Part shown: piece after piece, positions 33,253 through 42,334 of the stretch | Numbering within the stretch: the first letter of the stretch is position 1 | How the letters are laid out: each line of letters starts with the position of its first letter | DNA from: Antarcticimicrobium sp040365005 | GTDB taxonomy: Bacteria; Pseudomonadota; Alphaproteobacteria; Rhodobacterales; Rhodobacteraceae | Length of the DNA stretch: 64,000 bases | NCBI RefSeq assembly: GCF_040365005.1 | Contig: NZ_BAABWV010000014.1 | Location: 62,001 to 126,000, forward strand | Reading direction: 5' to 3' | Program-made: the position numbers and the translations under genes | Notes under the pieces: model-generated | What the model saw: only the letters and a program-made list of their open reading frames with translations | Databases searched by the model: none | What the model was told of the DNA's origin: nothing

Positions 33253-34023
33253 ATGCAGTTTTACGGAACCGAAATCGCCTCGCGCCTGATGCTGGGGACG
33301 GCGCAATACCCTTCGCCCAGCGTGCTGGCCGAGGCGTTTCGCCGCTCGGGCGCCGGGATTGCCACTGTGTCCGTCCGCCGCGAGGCCGGTGGCGAACGGG
33401 CCGGCGCAGCCTTTTGGGACCTGGTGCGCGAGTTGGGCGTGGCGCTTTTGCCCAACACCGCCGGCTGCCATTCCGTCCGCGAGGCGGTGACTACCGCGCA
33501 GATGGCGCGCGAGCTGTTCGACACGCCCTGGATCAAGCTCGAGGTGATCGGCCATGCCGACACGCTCCAGCCCGATCCGTTCGCGCTGGTGCAGGCCGCG
33601 CGTATCCTGGTCGAGGAGGGGTTCAAGGTGTTTCCCTATACCACCGAGGACGTGGTCTTGGCCGACCGCCTGCTCTCGGCGGGCTGCGAGGTTCTGATGC
33701 CCTGGGGGGCGCCCATCGGCACCGGGCTGGGGCTGACGAATATCTACGGGTTGCGCACGCTCAGGGCGCAGTTTCCCGACGTGCCGATGGTGGTCGATGC
33801 CGGGCTCGGGCTGCCCAGCCAGGCGGCGATGGCGATGGAGATGGGGTTCGACGCCGTGCTGTTGAACACCGCCGTGGCCAAGGCCGGCGATCCGGCGGCG
33901 ATGGCCGAGGGGTTTGCGCGGGCGGTCGAGGCCGGTCGACTTGCCCATGAGGCCGATCCGATGGAGCCGCGCGACATGGCAGCGCCCTCGACCCCGGTGA
34001 TCGGCAAGGCGTTCCTGACATGA
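33253..34023 (+). CDS. thiG: Thiazole synthase
   Basis: 256 aa TIM-barrel enzyme that builds the thiazole phosphate from DXP, ThiS thiocarboxylate and iminoglycine. Lys95 in WIKLEVIG is the Schiff-base lysine; LLPNTAGCHSVREAV, YTTEDVVLADRL, VLMPWGAPIGTG and VVDAGLGLPSQAA are all typical. One base separates it from thiS and it overlaps thiE by four bases. Confidence 0.96.
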   Translation: MQFYGTEIASRLMLGTAQYPSPSVLAEAFRRSGAGIATVSVRREAGGERAGAAFWDLVRELGVALLPNTAGCHSVREAVTTAQMARELFDTPWIKLEVIGHADTLQPDPFALVQAARILVEEGFKVFPYTTEDVVLADRLLSAGCEVLMPWGAPIGTGLGLTNIYGLRTLRAQFPDVPMVVDAGLGLPSQAAMAMEMGFDAVLLNTAVAKAGDPAAMAEGFARAVEAGRLAHEADPMEPRDMAAPSTPVIGKAFLT

Positions 34024-34616
34024 GCCTTGATCGTTTTTACCCGATCTTCGACAGCCCGGACTGGCTGGAGCGGATGTTGCCGCTCGGCGTGAAGCTGGTG
34101 CAGCTGCGGATCAAGGAGGTTCCGGAGGCGGAGCTTCGGCAAATGATCAGCCGCGCGCAGGCGCTGTGCCGGGCGCAGGGGGCCGTGCTGGTGGTCAACG
34201 ATCACTGGCGCATTGCCATCGATCTGGGCTGTGACTGGGTGCACCTGGGGCAGGAAGATCTGGATACCGCCGATCTGCCCGCGATCCGCCGGGCCGGCCT
34301 GAAGCTGGGCCTCAGCACCCATGACCATGCAGAGCTTGATCGTGCGCTTTCGCTCGGCCCCGATTACGTGGCGCTGGGGCCGGTCTATCCGACGATCCTG
34401 AAAAAGATGAAATGGGAGCAGCAGGGCCTCGACCGCCTCACCGAGTGGAAACGGCTGGTGGGCGACCTGCCGCTGGTGGCGATCGGCGGGATGAGTGTTG
34501 CGCGGGCGGCCGGTGCCTTTGCGGCCGGGGCCGATATCGTCTCGGCGGTCACTGACATCACCCTCAACGACGATCCCGAGGGACGTGTGCGCCAATGGAT
34601 TGGGGCAACGCGATGA
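34020..34616 (+). CDS. thiE: Thiamine-phosphate synthase
   Basis: 198 aa TIM-barrel enzyme that joins HMP-PP and thiazole phosphate. Key segments are seen: VQLRIKEVPEAE, LVVNDHWRIAIDLGCDWVHLGQEDL, LGLSTHDHAEL, YVALGPVYPT and AIGGMS. The length is a little short of the ~210 aa norm, but all core strands are present. The start overlaps the thiG stop (ATGA), and the stop overlaps the thiF start in the same way. Confidence 0.94.
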   Translation: MSLDRFYPIFDSPDWLERMLPLGVKLVQLRIKEVPEAELRQMISRAQALCRAQGAVLVVNDHWRIAIDLGCDWVHLGQEDLDTADLPAIRRAGLKLGLSTHDHAELDRALSLGPDYVALGPVYPTILKKMKWEQQGLDRLTEWKRLVGDLPLVAIGGMSVARAAGAFAAGADIVSAVTDITLNDDPEGRVRQWIGATR

Positions 34617-35596
34617 ACCGCTATGCCCGCCAGGTCGCCGTGCCCGAGCTGGGGCCAGAGGGGCAGGCCCGCCTGCGCGCGGCGCGGGTCTTGGCCGTTG
34701 GCGGCGGCGGGCTGGCCGCGCCGGTGCTGCAATATCTCGGCGGCGCGGGGGTCGGGCATATCCGGCTGGTCGATCCTGACCGGGTGGAGGTGACAAACCT
34801 GCACCGCCAGACCCTCTTTCGCGGCGCGGACATTGGGCGGCCCAAGGCCGAGGCCGCCGCTGCCGCCATCACCGCGCTGAACCCGGATTGCATCGTCGAG
34901 CCGGTGGTTGCCGCGCTCGACCCCGAGAACGCCAGCGCGCTCTGCGAGGGGGCCGACCTCGTGCTCGACTGCGCCGACAGTTTCGCGGTGAGCTACATCC
35001 TGTCCGACAGCTGCCGGGCCGGGGCGCGCCCCCTGGTCAGCGCCTCGGTCACCGGGACCGAGGGCTATGCCGGCGCGTTCTGCGGCGGCGCCCCGAGCCT
35101 GCGAGCAGTGTTTCCCGACTTGCCGGGGCGGGCCGGTTCCTGCGCCGAAGACGGTGTTCTCGGGCCGGTCGTCGGCGTCTTGGGTGCGCTGCAGGCGCAG
35201 ATGGCGGTGGCGCTGCTGGCGGGCATCCGGCCCGCGCCGCTGGGCCGGCTTGTCACGTTTGATGCGCGCTCTTTCCGCTTTGGCGGTTTCGATTTCAGTG
35301 GCGCGCCGGAACCCGCGCGCCAACCTCGCTTTCTCGCGCCCTCGCGGATCAGCCATGCCGATTTCGTCGTAGATCTGCGCAGCGAACAGGAAGCGCCCCT
35401 TGCCCATCCCGCCGCGCGCCGCCTGCCGGTCGCGGCCTTCGGGCCGGACGGCCCCACCCCCGCCACCGGCCAGCGCGCGGTGCTGTGTTGCCGCTCGGGC
35501 CTGCGGTCATGGGCGGCGGCCGAGCGGCTGGCGGCGGTCTGGGACGGAGACATTCACCTCGTCGCCCTGGGCGACCCAACCGGAGACACCCGATGA
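34613..35596 (+). CDS. thiF: ThiF/MoeB-type adenylyltransferase fused to a rhodanese domain
   Basis: 327 aa. Residues 1-240 are the E1-like adenylating domain: RYARQVAVPELG, nucleotide loop VGGGGLAAPVLQYLG and LHRQTLF. Residues ~245-325 look like a short rhodanese domain with the active loop around Cys293 (CCRSGLRSW). The fusion would activate ThiS and supply the sulfur in one protein. The two zinc-binding CxxC pairs of classical ThiF/MoeB are not obvious. Start and stop overlap thiE and thiY by four bases each. Confidence 0.92.
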   Translation: MNRYARQVAVPELGPEGQARLRAARVLAVGGGGLAAPVLQYLGGAGVGHIRLVDPDRVEVTNLHRQTLFRGADIGRPKAEAAAAAITALNPDCIVEPVVAALDPENASALCEGADLVLDCADSFAVSYILSDSCRAGARPLVSASVTGTEGYAGAFCGGAPSLRAVFPDLPGRAGSCAEDGVLGPVVGVLGALQAQMAVALLAGIRPAPLGRLVTFDARSFRFGGFDFSGAPEPARQPRFLAPSRISHADFVVDLRSEQEAPLAHPAARRLPVAAFGPDGPTPATGQRAVLCCRSGLRSWAAAERLAAVWDGDIHLVALGDPTGDTR

Positions 35597-36528
35597 AATC
35601 CACACTGACCGCGCTCGCGCTGCTGATCGCGACGCCCGCCCTTGCACAGGACAAGATGACCGTCGTGCTCGACTGGTTCGTGAACCCCGACCACGGGCCG
35701 ATCGTGATCGCCGAGGAAAACGGATACTTTGCCGATGCCGGGCTGGAGGTCGAGGTGATCGCCCCCGCCGATCCGGCCGATCCGCCCAAGATGGCCGCCG
35801 CCGGGCGCGCCGATCTGGCCATCTCCTACCAGCCGCAACTGCATCTGCAGGTGGCCGAGGGGATGCCGCTGGTCCGTGTCGGCACGCTGGTGGCCACACC
35901 GCTCAACTGCCTGCTGGTGCTGGACGACGGCCCGGTCGAAAAGATCGCGGACCTCAAGGGGCGCAAGGTCGGCTTTTCGGTGGCGGGCGTCGAAGAGGCG
36001 CTGCTTTCCGCGATCCTCGCAGAGAACGGTCTGGCGATGGACGACATCGAGCTGGTCAACGTCAACTGGTCGCTCTCGCCCGCGCTGATGGCCGGGCAGG
36101 TCGACGCCGTGATCGGCGCCTTTCGCAACTTCGAGCTGAACCAGATGGAGATCGAAGAGGTTGCCGGTCGCTGCTTCTACCTCGAGGAAGAGGGGCTGCC
36201 CGCCTATGACGAGCTGATCTATGTCGCCAACCCCGAGATGATGGACCGGGACATGATCCGCCGGTTCCTCGCCGCGACGGAAAAGGCCACGCAGTTCATC
36301 GTCAATCACCCGCAAGAGAGCTGGGAGGTCTTTGCCGCCACCTCGACCGAGTTGCAGGACGATCTGAACGAAATGGCCTGGGCCGACACCATCCCGCGCT
36401 TTGCCCTGCGCCCCGAGGCGCTGGACGCGGGGCGCTATGCCCGTTTCGAGGCGCTCCTCAACGAGGCCGGCCTGGTCGAGGGGGTACGCCCGGTTTCTGA
36501 CCTCGCGATCGACCTGGGGGCGCAATGA
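35593..36528 (+). CDS. thiY: Pyrimidine-precursor ABC transporter, substrate-binding protein
   Basis: 311 aa with a signal peptide (cleavage near ALA-Q, residue 19). It is an NMT1/THI5-like periplasmic binding protein: VVLDWFVNPDHGPIVIAEENGYF, the PADPADPPKMAAAGRADLAIS stretch, and the WADTIPRF segment near the C-terminus. ThiY relatives bind formylaminopyrimidine, a thiamine breakdown product. Works with thiZ and thiX downstream; the tenA hydrolase between them fits salvage. Confidence 0.93.
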   Translation: MKSTLTALALLIATPALAQDKMTVVLDWFVNPDHGPIVIAEENGYFADAGLEVEVIAPADPADPPKMAAAGRADLAISYQPQLHLQVAEGMPLVRVGTLVATPLNCLLVLDDGPVEKIADLKGRKVGFSVAGVEEALLSAILAENGLAMDDIELVNVNWSLSPALMAGQVDAVIGAFRNFELNQMEIEEVAGRCFYLEEEGLPAYDELIYVANPEMMDRDMIRRFLAATEKATQFIVNHPQESWEVFAATSTELQDDLNEMAWADTIPRFALRPEALDAGRYARFEALLNEAGLVEGVRPVSDLAIDLGAQ

Positions 36529-37196
36529 GCTACGGCAGCACCTTTCCGCTCTGGCGGGACGCGGCCGGCGATACTTGGCGGGCCTATACGCGGCACGCCT
36601 TTGTCGCGGGGCTGGCGGATGGCACCCTGCCGCGCGCGGGTTTCCTGCGCTATCTGGTGCAGGACTATGTCTTCCTCGTCCATTTCTCCCGTGCCTGGGC
36701 GCTGGCCGTGACCAAGGCCGAAACGCTGGAGGAAATGCGCGCCTGTGCCGCCACCGTCCACGCCCTGCTGGACCAGGAAATGCGCCTGCATGTCGAGACC
36801 TGCGCCGCCGAGGGGATATCGGAGGACGCGTTGTTCGCCGCCCGCGAGGCGCCGCAGAACCTTGCCTATACCCGCTATGTCCTCGACGCCGGTCACTCCG
36901 GGGACTTTCTGGATCTGATGGCTGCCCTCGCGCCCTGCGTGCTGGGCTATGGCGAGATCGGCGCCCGGCTTGCCGACGCGGCGGGCGACACCCCCTATGC
37001 CGATTGGATCGCCACCTATGCCGGCGCGGACTATCAAGGCACCTGCCGCGAGGTCGGTGCGCTGATCGACGGGGCGGTCGCGCGGCGGCTGGGCGCGGCG
37101 CCCGAATACAACCCCCGCTGGTCGCGCCTCTGCGCCCGTTTCGAGATGGCGACCCGGCTCGAGGTGGATTTCTGGGGCATGGGCCTGTCGGCATGA
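36525..37196 (+). CDS. tenA: Aminopyrimidine aminohydrolase (TenA/thiaminase II family)
   Basis: 223 aa all-helical enzyme that converts aminomethylpyrimidine to HMP in thiamine salvage. Asp47 (LVQDYVFL), the active cysteine Cys138 (LAPCVLGYGEIG) and the C-terminal glutamate in TRLEVDFWGMGL match the TenA active site. It overlaps thiY and thiZ by four bases each, which supports the salvage role over thiaminase activity. Confidence 0.94.
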   Translation: MSYGSTFPLWRDAAGDTWRAYTRHAFVAGLADGTLPRAGFLRYLVQDYVFLVHFSRAWALAVTKAETLEEMRACAATVHALLDQEMRLHVETCAAEGISEDALFAAREAPQNLAYTRYVLDAGHSGDFLDLMAALAPCVLGYGEIGARLADAAGDTPYADWIATYAGADYQGTCREVGALIDGAVARRLGAAPEYNPRWSRLCARFEMATRLEVDFWGMGLSA

Positions 37197-37918
37197 GGGG
37201 TGCGCCAGCGCTGCGCCTGACCGGGCGCGCGACAATCGAAGGGGTGCCGATCTTTGGCCCGGTGTCCCTCGAGGCGCCGGCCGGGGCATGGACCTGCCTG
37301 CTCGGCCCCTCGGGCGTGGGCAAGTCGACGATCCTGCGGCTGCTCGCCGGGCTCGGCGACGAGATCGCGTTCGAGGGCGAGGTGGCGGCGGGCGACGGGA
37401 TGCCGCTGGCCGGGCGGGTGGCCCTGATGGCGCAGAGCGATCTGCTGATGCCCTGGCTCGACGCGATGGGCAACGTCACCCTCGGTGCGCGCCTGCGCGG
37501 CACGGCACCACAAACGGACCGGGCCCGCGCGGTGCTGGAGCGGGTCGGCCTTGCCGCACATGCCTGCAAGCGGCCGCAGGCCCTGTCGGGCGGTCAGCGG
37601 CAGCGGGTGGCGCTTGCCCGGACGCTGATGGAGGATCGGCCGGTGGTGCTGCTGGACGAACCGTTTTCGGCGCTTGACGCAAGATCGCGGGCGCGGATGC
37701 AGGATCTCGCCGCCGAAGTGCTGGCGGGCCGCACCGTCCTGCACGTCACCCATGACGCCGCCGAGGCCGCGCGGCTGGGGCACCGCGTGCTGCTGTTGAC
37801 GCGCGAGGGGATCACCGATGTCACTCCGCCCGAGACCGCCACGCCGCGCCTTTACGATGCGCCCGAGACGCTCGCCTTCCAGGGGCGGCTGTTGCGGTTG
37901 CTGATGGAGGCGGTATGA
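37193..37918 (+). CDS. thiZ: Pyrimidine-precursor ABC transporter, ATPase
   Basis: 241 aa. Walker A is LLGPSGVGKSTILRLLAG, the Q-loop LMAQSDLLMPWLD, signature LSGGQRQRVALART, Walker B VVLLDEPFSALDA and the H-switch VTHDAAEA. It belongs to the nitrate/taurine/HMP subgroup of importers. Its stop overlaps the thiX start by four bases. Supplies energy for uptake of the ThiY ligand. Confidence 0.93.
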   Translation: MRGAPALRLTGRATIEGVPIFGPVSLEAPAGAWTCLLGPSGVGKSTILRLLAGLGDEIAFEGEVAAGDGMPLAGRVALMAQSDLLMPWLDAMGNVTLGARLRGTAPQTDRARAVLERVGLAAHACKRPQALSGGQRQRVALARTLMEDRPVVLLDEPFSALDARSRARMQDLAAEVLAGRTVLHVTHDAAEAARLGHRVLLLTREGITDVTPPETATPRLYDAPETLAFQGRLLRLLMEAV

Positions 37919-38646
37919 GACGGGTCGCGCGCATTTCCGGTGCCGCGCTCGTGGCGCTGCTGGCCTGGCAGGCGGTGGTCACGCTGGGGGATCTGCCGCG
38001 CTTCATCCTGCCCGGCCCGCAGCGCGTCCTTGCGACGCTCTGGGCCAGCCGCGCACTCATCTTCGAGCACGCGCTGGTCACCGCCGTCGAGGTGCTTGTC
38101 GGCCTCGGGCTCGGGGCGGTTCTGGGTTTTGCCACGGCGATCCTGCTGGTCGCCTCGCCGCTGGCGCGGTCGCTGCTGCGCCCGATGCTGGTCTTCAGCC
38201 AGGCGATCCCGGTTTTCGCGCTGGCTCCGATCCTGACGCTGTGGTTCGGCTACGGGCTGTGGTCCAAGGTCGCGATGGCGCTGCTGATCATCTACTTTCC
38301 CGTCACCTCGGCGTTTTTCGACGCGCTGATGCGGGTGCCGCCCGGCTGGCTGGAGCTGGCCCGGGTGATGGATGCCTCCCCGACCCGCATCCTCTGGCGT
38401 ATCCGGGTGCCTGCCGCGATGCCCGGTTTCGCCTCGGGCCTGCGGTTGGCGGCCGTCTATGCCCCCATCGGCGCGATCATCGGCGAATGGGTCGGGGCGT
38501 CCGGCGGTCTCGGTTATCTCATGCTGCTCGCGAATGGCCGCGCCAAGATCGACCTGATGTTCGCCGCGCTGATCGTGCTGGCAGGTCTGACCTGCCTCCT
38601 CCATGCCGCCGTCGATGCGCTCTGTCGGCGGTTTTGGGGCGCCTGA
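37915..38646 (+). CDS. thiX: Pyrimidine-precursor ABC transporter, permease
   Basis: 243 aa with about six hydrophobic helices. The EAA-type cytoplasmic loop (VMDASPTRILWRIRVPAAMPGFASGLRLA) that docks on the ATPase is clear, along with SQAIPVFALAPILTLWFG, typical of the nitrate/sulfonate/HMP permease group. Last gene of the thiamine operon. The 38647-38794 gap after it shows no clear terminator. Confidence 0.93.
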   Translation: MRRVARISGAALVALLAWQAVVTLGDLPRFILPGPQRVLATLWASRALIFEHALVTAVEVLVGLGLGAVLGFATAILLVASPLARSLLRPMLVFSQAIPVFALAPILTLWFGYGLWSKVAMALLIIYFPVTSAFFDALMRVPPGWLELARVMDASPTRILWRIRVPAAMPGFASGLRLAAVYAPIGAIIGEWVGASGGLGYLMLLANGRAKIDLMFAALIVLAGLTCLLHAAVDALCRRFWGA

Positions 38647-38794
38647 CGGGTTCCCCGTTACCGACAAGGGGCAGAGGGCGCAGAAGGCCAAGGGGGCGGC
38701 GCGGCGCCCTGTCCTGATGCAGGGGCGTCGGGCTGGCCCGAGGGCGCAGGGCAGGGCATAGTGAGGCGGCCAGGGCGAAGGGAAAGGCCGCAAC

Positions 38795-39436
38795 ATGTTT
38801 CACGATCGAGACGACGCGGGACGACAACTGGCCACGGCGGTGGTCCGGGCCGCGCCGGACAACCCGGTGGTGCTGGCGCTGCCGCGCGGTGGCGTGCCAC
38901 TGGGGGTGGCGGTCGCCGGGGCGCTGGGGGCGCCGCTGGACCTGGTGCTGGTGCGCAAGATCGGGATGCCGGGGCATGAGGAACTGGCCGCCGGGGCCAT
39001 CGTCGATGGGCCGGCCCCGGTCACGCTGTTCAACACTGCGCTCCTGCGGGCCGCCGGGTTGAGCGAGGCGGATTTCACCGGACGGATCGAGGTGCTGAAG
39101 CAGGAGATCGAGGCGCGCCGTGTCCGCTACCTGCCCGGGCGCGCACCGGTGCCGGTCGCGGGCCGGACGGCAATCATCGTCGATGACGGCATCGCCACCG
39201 GGGCGACGGTGCGGGTGGCGATCCGGGCGCTGCGGGCGCAGGGACCGGCGGCGATCTGGGTCGCGGTGCCGGTGGCGCCCGCAGACATGGTGCCCCAGCT
39301 CGAGGCCGAGACCGAGCGACTGATCTGCCTGGAAACCCCGCAGGAGTTCTGGGCGGTGGGTGCCCATTACCGCCAGTTCGGTCCGGTCGAGGACGAGGCG
39401 GTGATCGCCTGCCTGCGGGCGTTCGACAGCGACTAG
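38795..39436 (+). CDS. Phosphoribosyltransferase family protein
   Basis: 213 aa. The PRPP-binding motif is IIVDDGIATGATVRVA (about residues 129-144), and the N-terminal ALPRGGVPLGVAVA and VRKIGMPGHEELAAGAI segments match a group of small predicted phosphoribosyltransferases. The base substrate is not known. It stands alone between the thiamine operon and ytoQ, each in the same direction but spaced by more than 50 bases. Confidence 0.88.
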   Translation: MFHDRDDAGRQLATAVVRAAPDNPVVLALPRGGVPLGVAVAGALGAPLDLVLVRKIGMPGHEELAAGAIVDGPAPVTLFNTALLRAAGLSEADFTGRIEVLKQEIEARRVRYLPGRAPVPVAGRTAIIVDDGIATGATVRVAIRALRAQGPAAIWVAVPVAPADMVPQLEAETERLICLETPQEFWAVGAHYRQFGPVEDEAVIACLRAFDSD

Positions 39437-39493
39437 TGGTTTCGCGCGCGAGGTCGCGCTATGTGGGGGCGAGGACAAGCAAGGAGCGAGCCG

Positions 39494-39943
39494 ATGACCC
39501 TGACCGTTTACCTTTCCGGCGAAATTCACACCGACTGGCGCGACCGGATCATTGCCGGGGCCGAGGGGCTCGACCTGGCGTTTTCCGCGCCGGTGACTGA
39601 TCACGCCGCCAGTGATGATTGCGGCGTGGCGATCCTGGGCGCGGAAGAGAACAAGTTCTGGCATGATCACAAGGGCGCCAAGCTCAACGCCATCCGCACT
39701 CGCAAGGGGATCGAAGAGGCCGATGTGGTCGTGGTCCGGTTCGGTGACAAGTACAAGCAGTGGAACGCCGCCTTTGATGCCGGCTATGCCGCCGCGCTGG
39801 GCAAGTCGATCATCGTGCTGAACCCGCCGGAGCATCAGCATGCGCTGAAAGAGGTTCACGCCGCCGCCCTTGCCGTGGCCGAGGAGCCGCAGCAGGTGGT
39901 GGAGATCCTGCGTTACGTGTTGACCGGCGCGCTGCCGGGCTGA
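39494..39943 (+). CDS. YtoQ family protein
   Basis: 149 aa soluble protein that matches YtoQ (VYLSGEIHTDWRDRI, APVTDHAASDDCGVAILG, FWHDHKGAKLNAIRTRKGIEEADVVVVRFG). The fold resembles nucleoside 2-deoxyribosyltransferases, but the function of YtoQ is unknown. AAGGAGCG precedes ATG 39494; an earlier start at 39461 lacks support. Confidence 0.88.
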   Translation: MTLTVYLSGEIHTDWRDRIIAGAEGLDLAFSAPVTDHAASDDCGVAILGAEENKFWHDHKGAKLNAIRTRKGIEEADVVVVRFGDKYKQWNAAFDAGYAAALGKSIIVLNPPEHQHALKEVHAAALAVAEEPQQVVEILRYVLTGALPG

Positions 39944-39982
39944 CCGACAGGCAGGGCGCAAGCGAGGCGGAGGCTGGTCCCC

Positions 39983-40681
39983 TCAGTCCCGCGGCGGGGT
40001 CACCAGCCCGGTTTGCACCGCCGGCCGGGCGAGGAACCGGTCGAGATAGGCGATGGTGCGCGGATACTCCGCCCATCCCACCGCGTCTCGGGCGCCGTAA
40101 CGCTCGAGCACGCGCAGCCAGGGGGCGATGGCGATATCGGCGATGGAATAGGCGTCGCAGACCCAGTCGCGCCCCGCCAGCCGCCCCTCCAGCACCGCGA
40201 GCAACCGGCGTGTTTCCGTGACATAGCGCGCGTGCGGCCGGGGATCGTCGATCTCGGCGCCGCCGAAGGCGTGGAAATAGCCCAACTGCCCGAACATCGG
40301 ACCGACCCCGCCCATCTGCCACATCAGCCACTGGATGATCTGCATCCGCTCGGTCGCGCTCTCCCCGAGGAATTTTCCCGTCTTTTCCGCCAGGTAGATC
40401 AGGATCGCACCGCTTTCGAACAGGGCCATCGGTGCCCCGTCGGGGCCGTGGGGGTCGATGATCGCCGGGATCTTGTTGTTGGGGTTCAGCGACAGGAACG
40501 CCGGGCTTTTCACGTCGGCGTCGTCCAGCGTGACCTTGTGTGCCTCGTAACGCAGGCCGGTTTCCTCCAGCATGATCGAGGCCTTGACCCCGTTCGGGGT
40601 GGGAAAGGAATAAAGCTGGATCACCCCCGGATCGGCGGCAGGCCAGCGCCGGGTGATCGGAAAATCGGAAAGATCGGTCAT
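39983..40681 (-). CDS. Glutathione S-transferase, Nu-class-like (YfcG/YghU type)
   Basis: 232 aa with a thioredoxin-fold N-terminal domain (LYSFPTPNGVKASIMLEETGL, NPNNKIPAIIDP, LFESGAILIYLAEKTG) and an all-helical C-terminal domain (SIADIAIAPWLRVLERYG). The TPNG segment replaces a catalytic Tyr/Ser/Cys as in E. coli YfcG, a glutathione-dependent disulfide reductase. Role in thiol redox is likely. Transcribed away from mscL. Confidence 0.9.
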   Translation of the reverse strand: MTDLSDFPITRRWPAADPGVIQLYSFPTPNGVKASIMLEETGLRYEAHKVTLDDADVKSPAFLSLNPNNKIPAIIDPHGPDGAPMALFESGAILIYLAEKTGKFLGESATERMQIIQWLMWQMGGVGPMFGQLGYFHAFGGAEIDDPRPHARYVTETRRLLAVLEGRLAGRDWVCDAYSIADIAIAPWLRVLERYGARDAVGWAEYPRTIAYLDRFLARPAVQTGLVTPPRD

Positions 40682-40851
40682 CTGGGAGTCCTTCGTCAGG
40701 TGCCGCGAGGATAGCGGTTTTGACGCAAGGGGCCATGTGTCAAAACGAAAGAGGGTTGGGAATCATGTGGATTCAAGGTTAAGGTGCATCCCCAAATTAT
40801 GAATAACAGTGTATTGGCCCGACTTGGGCCCCGGTTGAGGGAAACAGTGAA

Positions 40852-41286
40852 ATGATCAAGGAATTCAAGGATTTCATCGCCAAGGGCAATGTCATGGACA
40901 TGGCCGTCGGCATCATCATCGGCGCCGCGTTCACGGCGATCGTCAAATCCATGGTGGGGGATCTCATCAACCCCTTCGTCGGGCTTTTTCTGGGCGGCGT
41001 GGATTTCACCAACCTCTATGTCGTGCTGTCGGGCGACGTGCCCTCGGGCGCGAGCCTCGAGGCGGCGCGCGAGGCGGGTGCGGCTGTCTTCGCCTATGGC
41101 GCCTTCATCATGGCGGTGATCAACTTCCTGATCATCGCTTTCGTGGTCTTCATGCTGGTGCGCTATGTCAACAAGGTCAAGGACATGGCCGCGCGCGAGG
41201 AAGAGGCCGTGGAAGAGGCGGCCCCGGCCGGCCCCAGCGAGCTTGACGTTCTGCTGGAGATCCGGGATTCGCTCAAACAGGGGTGA
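40852..41286 (+). CDS. mscL: Large-conductance mechanosensitive channel
   Basis: 144 aa homopentameric membrane channel that opens under osmotic downshock. The amphipathic N-terminus MIKEFKDFIAKGNVMDMAVGI, the pore helix IIIGAAFTAIVKSMVGDLINP, a second helix (INFLIIAFVVFMLVRYVNK) and an acidic C-terminal bundle are typical. It is followed after 90 bases by an MscS-type channel, so osmotic safety valves are clustered here. Confidence 0.96.
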   Translation: MIKEFKDFIAKGNVMDMAVGIIIGAAFTAIVKSMVGDLINPFVGLFLGGVDFTNLYVVLSGDVPSGASLEAAREAGAAVFAYGAFIMAVINFLIIAFVVFMLVRYVNKVKDMAAREEEAVEEAAPAGPSELDVLLEIRDSLKQG

Positions 41287-41376
41287 TCGCACCGGCGACA
41301 CCCGAGATGAACAGGCAGGCAGGGCACCGGGGCATTCCCGGTTGCCCTGCCTGCACACAGCTAAAGAAGAGGCAAC

Positions 41377-42183
41377 ATGCAAAACCTGATCGCGGAACTC
41401 GGCCCGTTTGCGCCGATCGTTCTCAATGCAGCCAAGGCGCTGGCCGTTCTTGTCCTGGGCTGGATCGCCGCCGGCGCCATCGCCGGGCTGGTCCGGCGCC
41501 GGGTGAACGCCACCCCCCGGATCGACCCGACGCTGGGCAATTTCCTGGCCAGCACGGTGAAATGGGTGATTCTGGCGGTGGTGCTGGTCGCGGTCCTGGG
41601 CATCTTCGGCATCCAGGCGACCAGTCTCGTCGCCATCCTCGGTGCCGCCTCGCTGGCCATCGGCCTTGCGTTGCAGGGCACGCTCAGCGATCTGGCGGCG
41701 GGGGTGATGCTGGTGATCTTCCGGCCCTACAAGCTGGGCCAATATGTCGATATCGGCGGCACCTCGGGCACGGTTCGGGACCTGACCCTGTTCACCACCG
41801 AGCTGATCACCCCGGATAACGTGCAGATCATCATGCCCAACGGCAAGGCCTGGGGCGCCATCATCACCAATTACTCGGCGCATGAGACCCGGCGCGTCGA
41901 CCTGACCTTCGGCATCGACTATGGCGACGATGCCGACACCGCGATGCGGATCATCCTCGAGACTGCGCAGGCCGATGGCCGCGTGCTCGCCGATCCGGAG
42001 CCCTGGGTGCGGGTGACCAACCTTGGTGACAGTTCGGTCGATCTTACCGCGCGGCTGTGGTGCGAGGCGGCGGATTACTGGGATCTGAAGTTCACCCTGA
42101 CCAAGGCGATCAAGGAAGCCTTTGACAAGGGCGGTATCTCGATCCCCTATCCGCACCAGGTGGAGATCCAGAAACAGGGGTAA
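41377..42183 (+). CDS. Small-conductance mechanosensitive channel (MscS family)
   Basis: 268 aa. Three membrane helices (about residues 20-40, 60-82 and 88-115) with the glycine/alanine-rich pore helix ILGAASLAIGLALQGTLSDLAAGVM, followed by the beta-domain (YVDIGGTSGTVRDLTLFTTEL) and the C-terminal cage. Compact length equals E. coli MscS. GGCAACATG start context with AGAGG upstream. A strong terminator follows. Confidence 0.94.
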   Translation: MQNLIAELGPFAPIVLNAAKALAVLVLGWIAAGAIAGLVRRRVNATPRIDPTLGNFLASTVKWVILAVVLVAVLGIFGIQATSLVAILGAASLAIGLALQGTLSDLAAGVMLVIFRPYKLGQYVDIGGTSGTVRDLTLFTTELITPDNVQIIMPNGKAWGAIITNYSAHETRRVDLTFGIDYGDDADTAMRIILETAQADGRVLADPEPWVRVTNLGDSSVDLTARLWCEAADYWDLKFTLTKAIKEAFDKGGISIPYPHQVEIQKQG

Positions 42184-42208
42184 ATCGCCCCCGTTTCGTA
42201 CAGTTTGG

Positions 42209-42236
42209 ACCGGCCGGTTTTTCCGGCCGGTTTTTT
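42209..42236 (+). terminator. Intrinsic terminator of the MscS-family gene
   Basis: ACCGGCCGG (42209-42217) and CCGGCCGGT (42223-42231) form a perfect 9-bp stem with a TTTTT loop and a TTTTT tail. It is 26 bases after the gene. Confidence 0.9.
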
Positions 42237-42334
42237 CGTGGGGCGGTCAGATAGTCGAGGTGTCGGCGGGACCCCCGGGGATGACACTCGGTCGGGCATC
42301 GGAACAGAAAGCGCCCCGACGACCTTCTGGGGGG

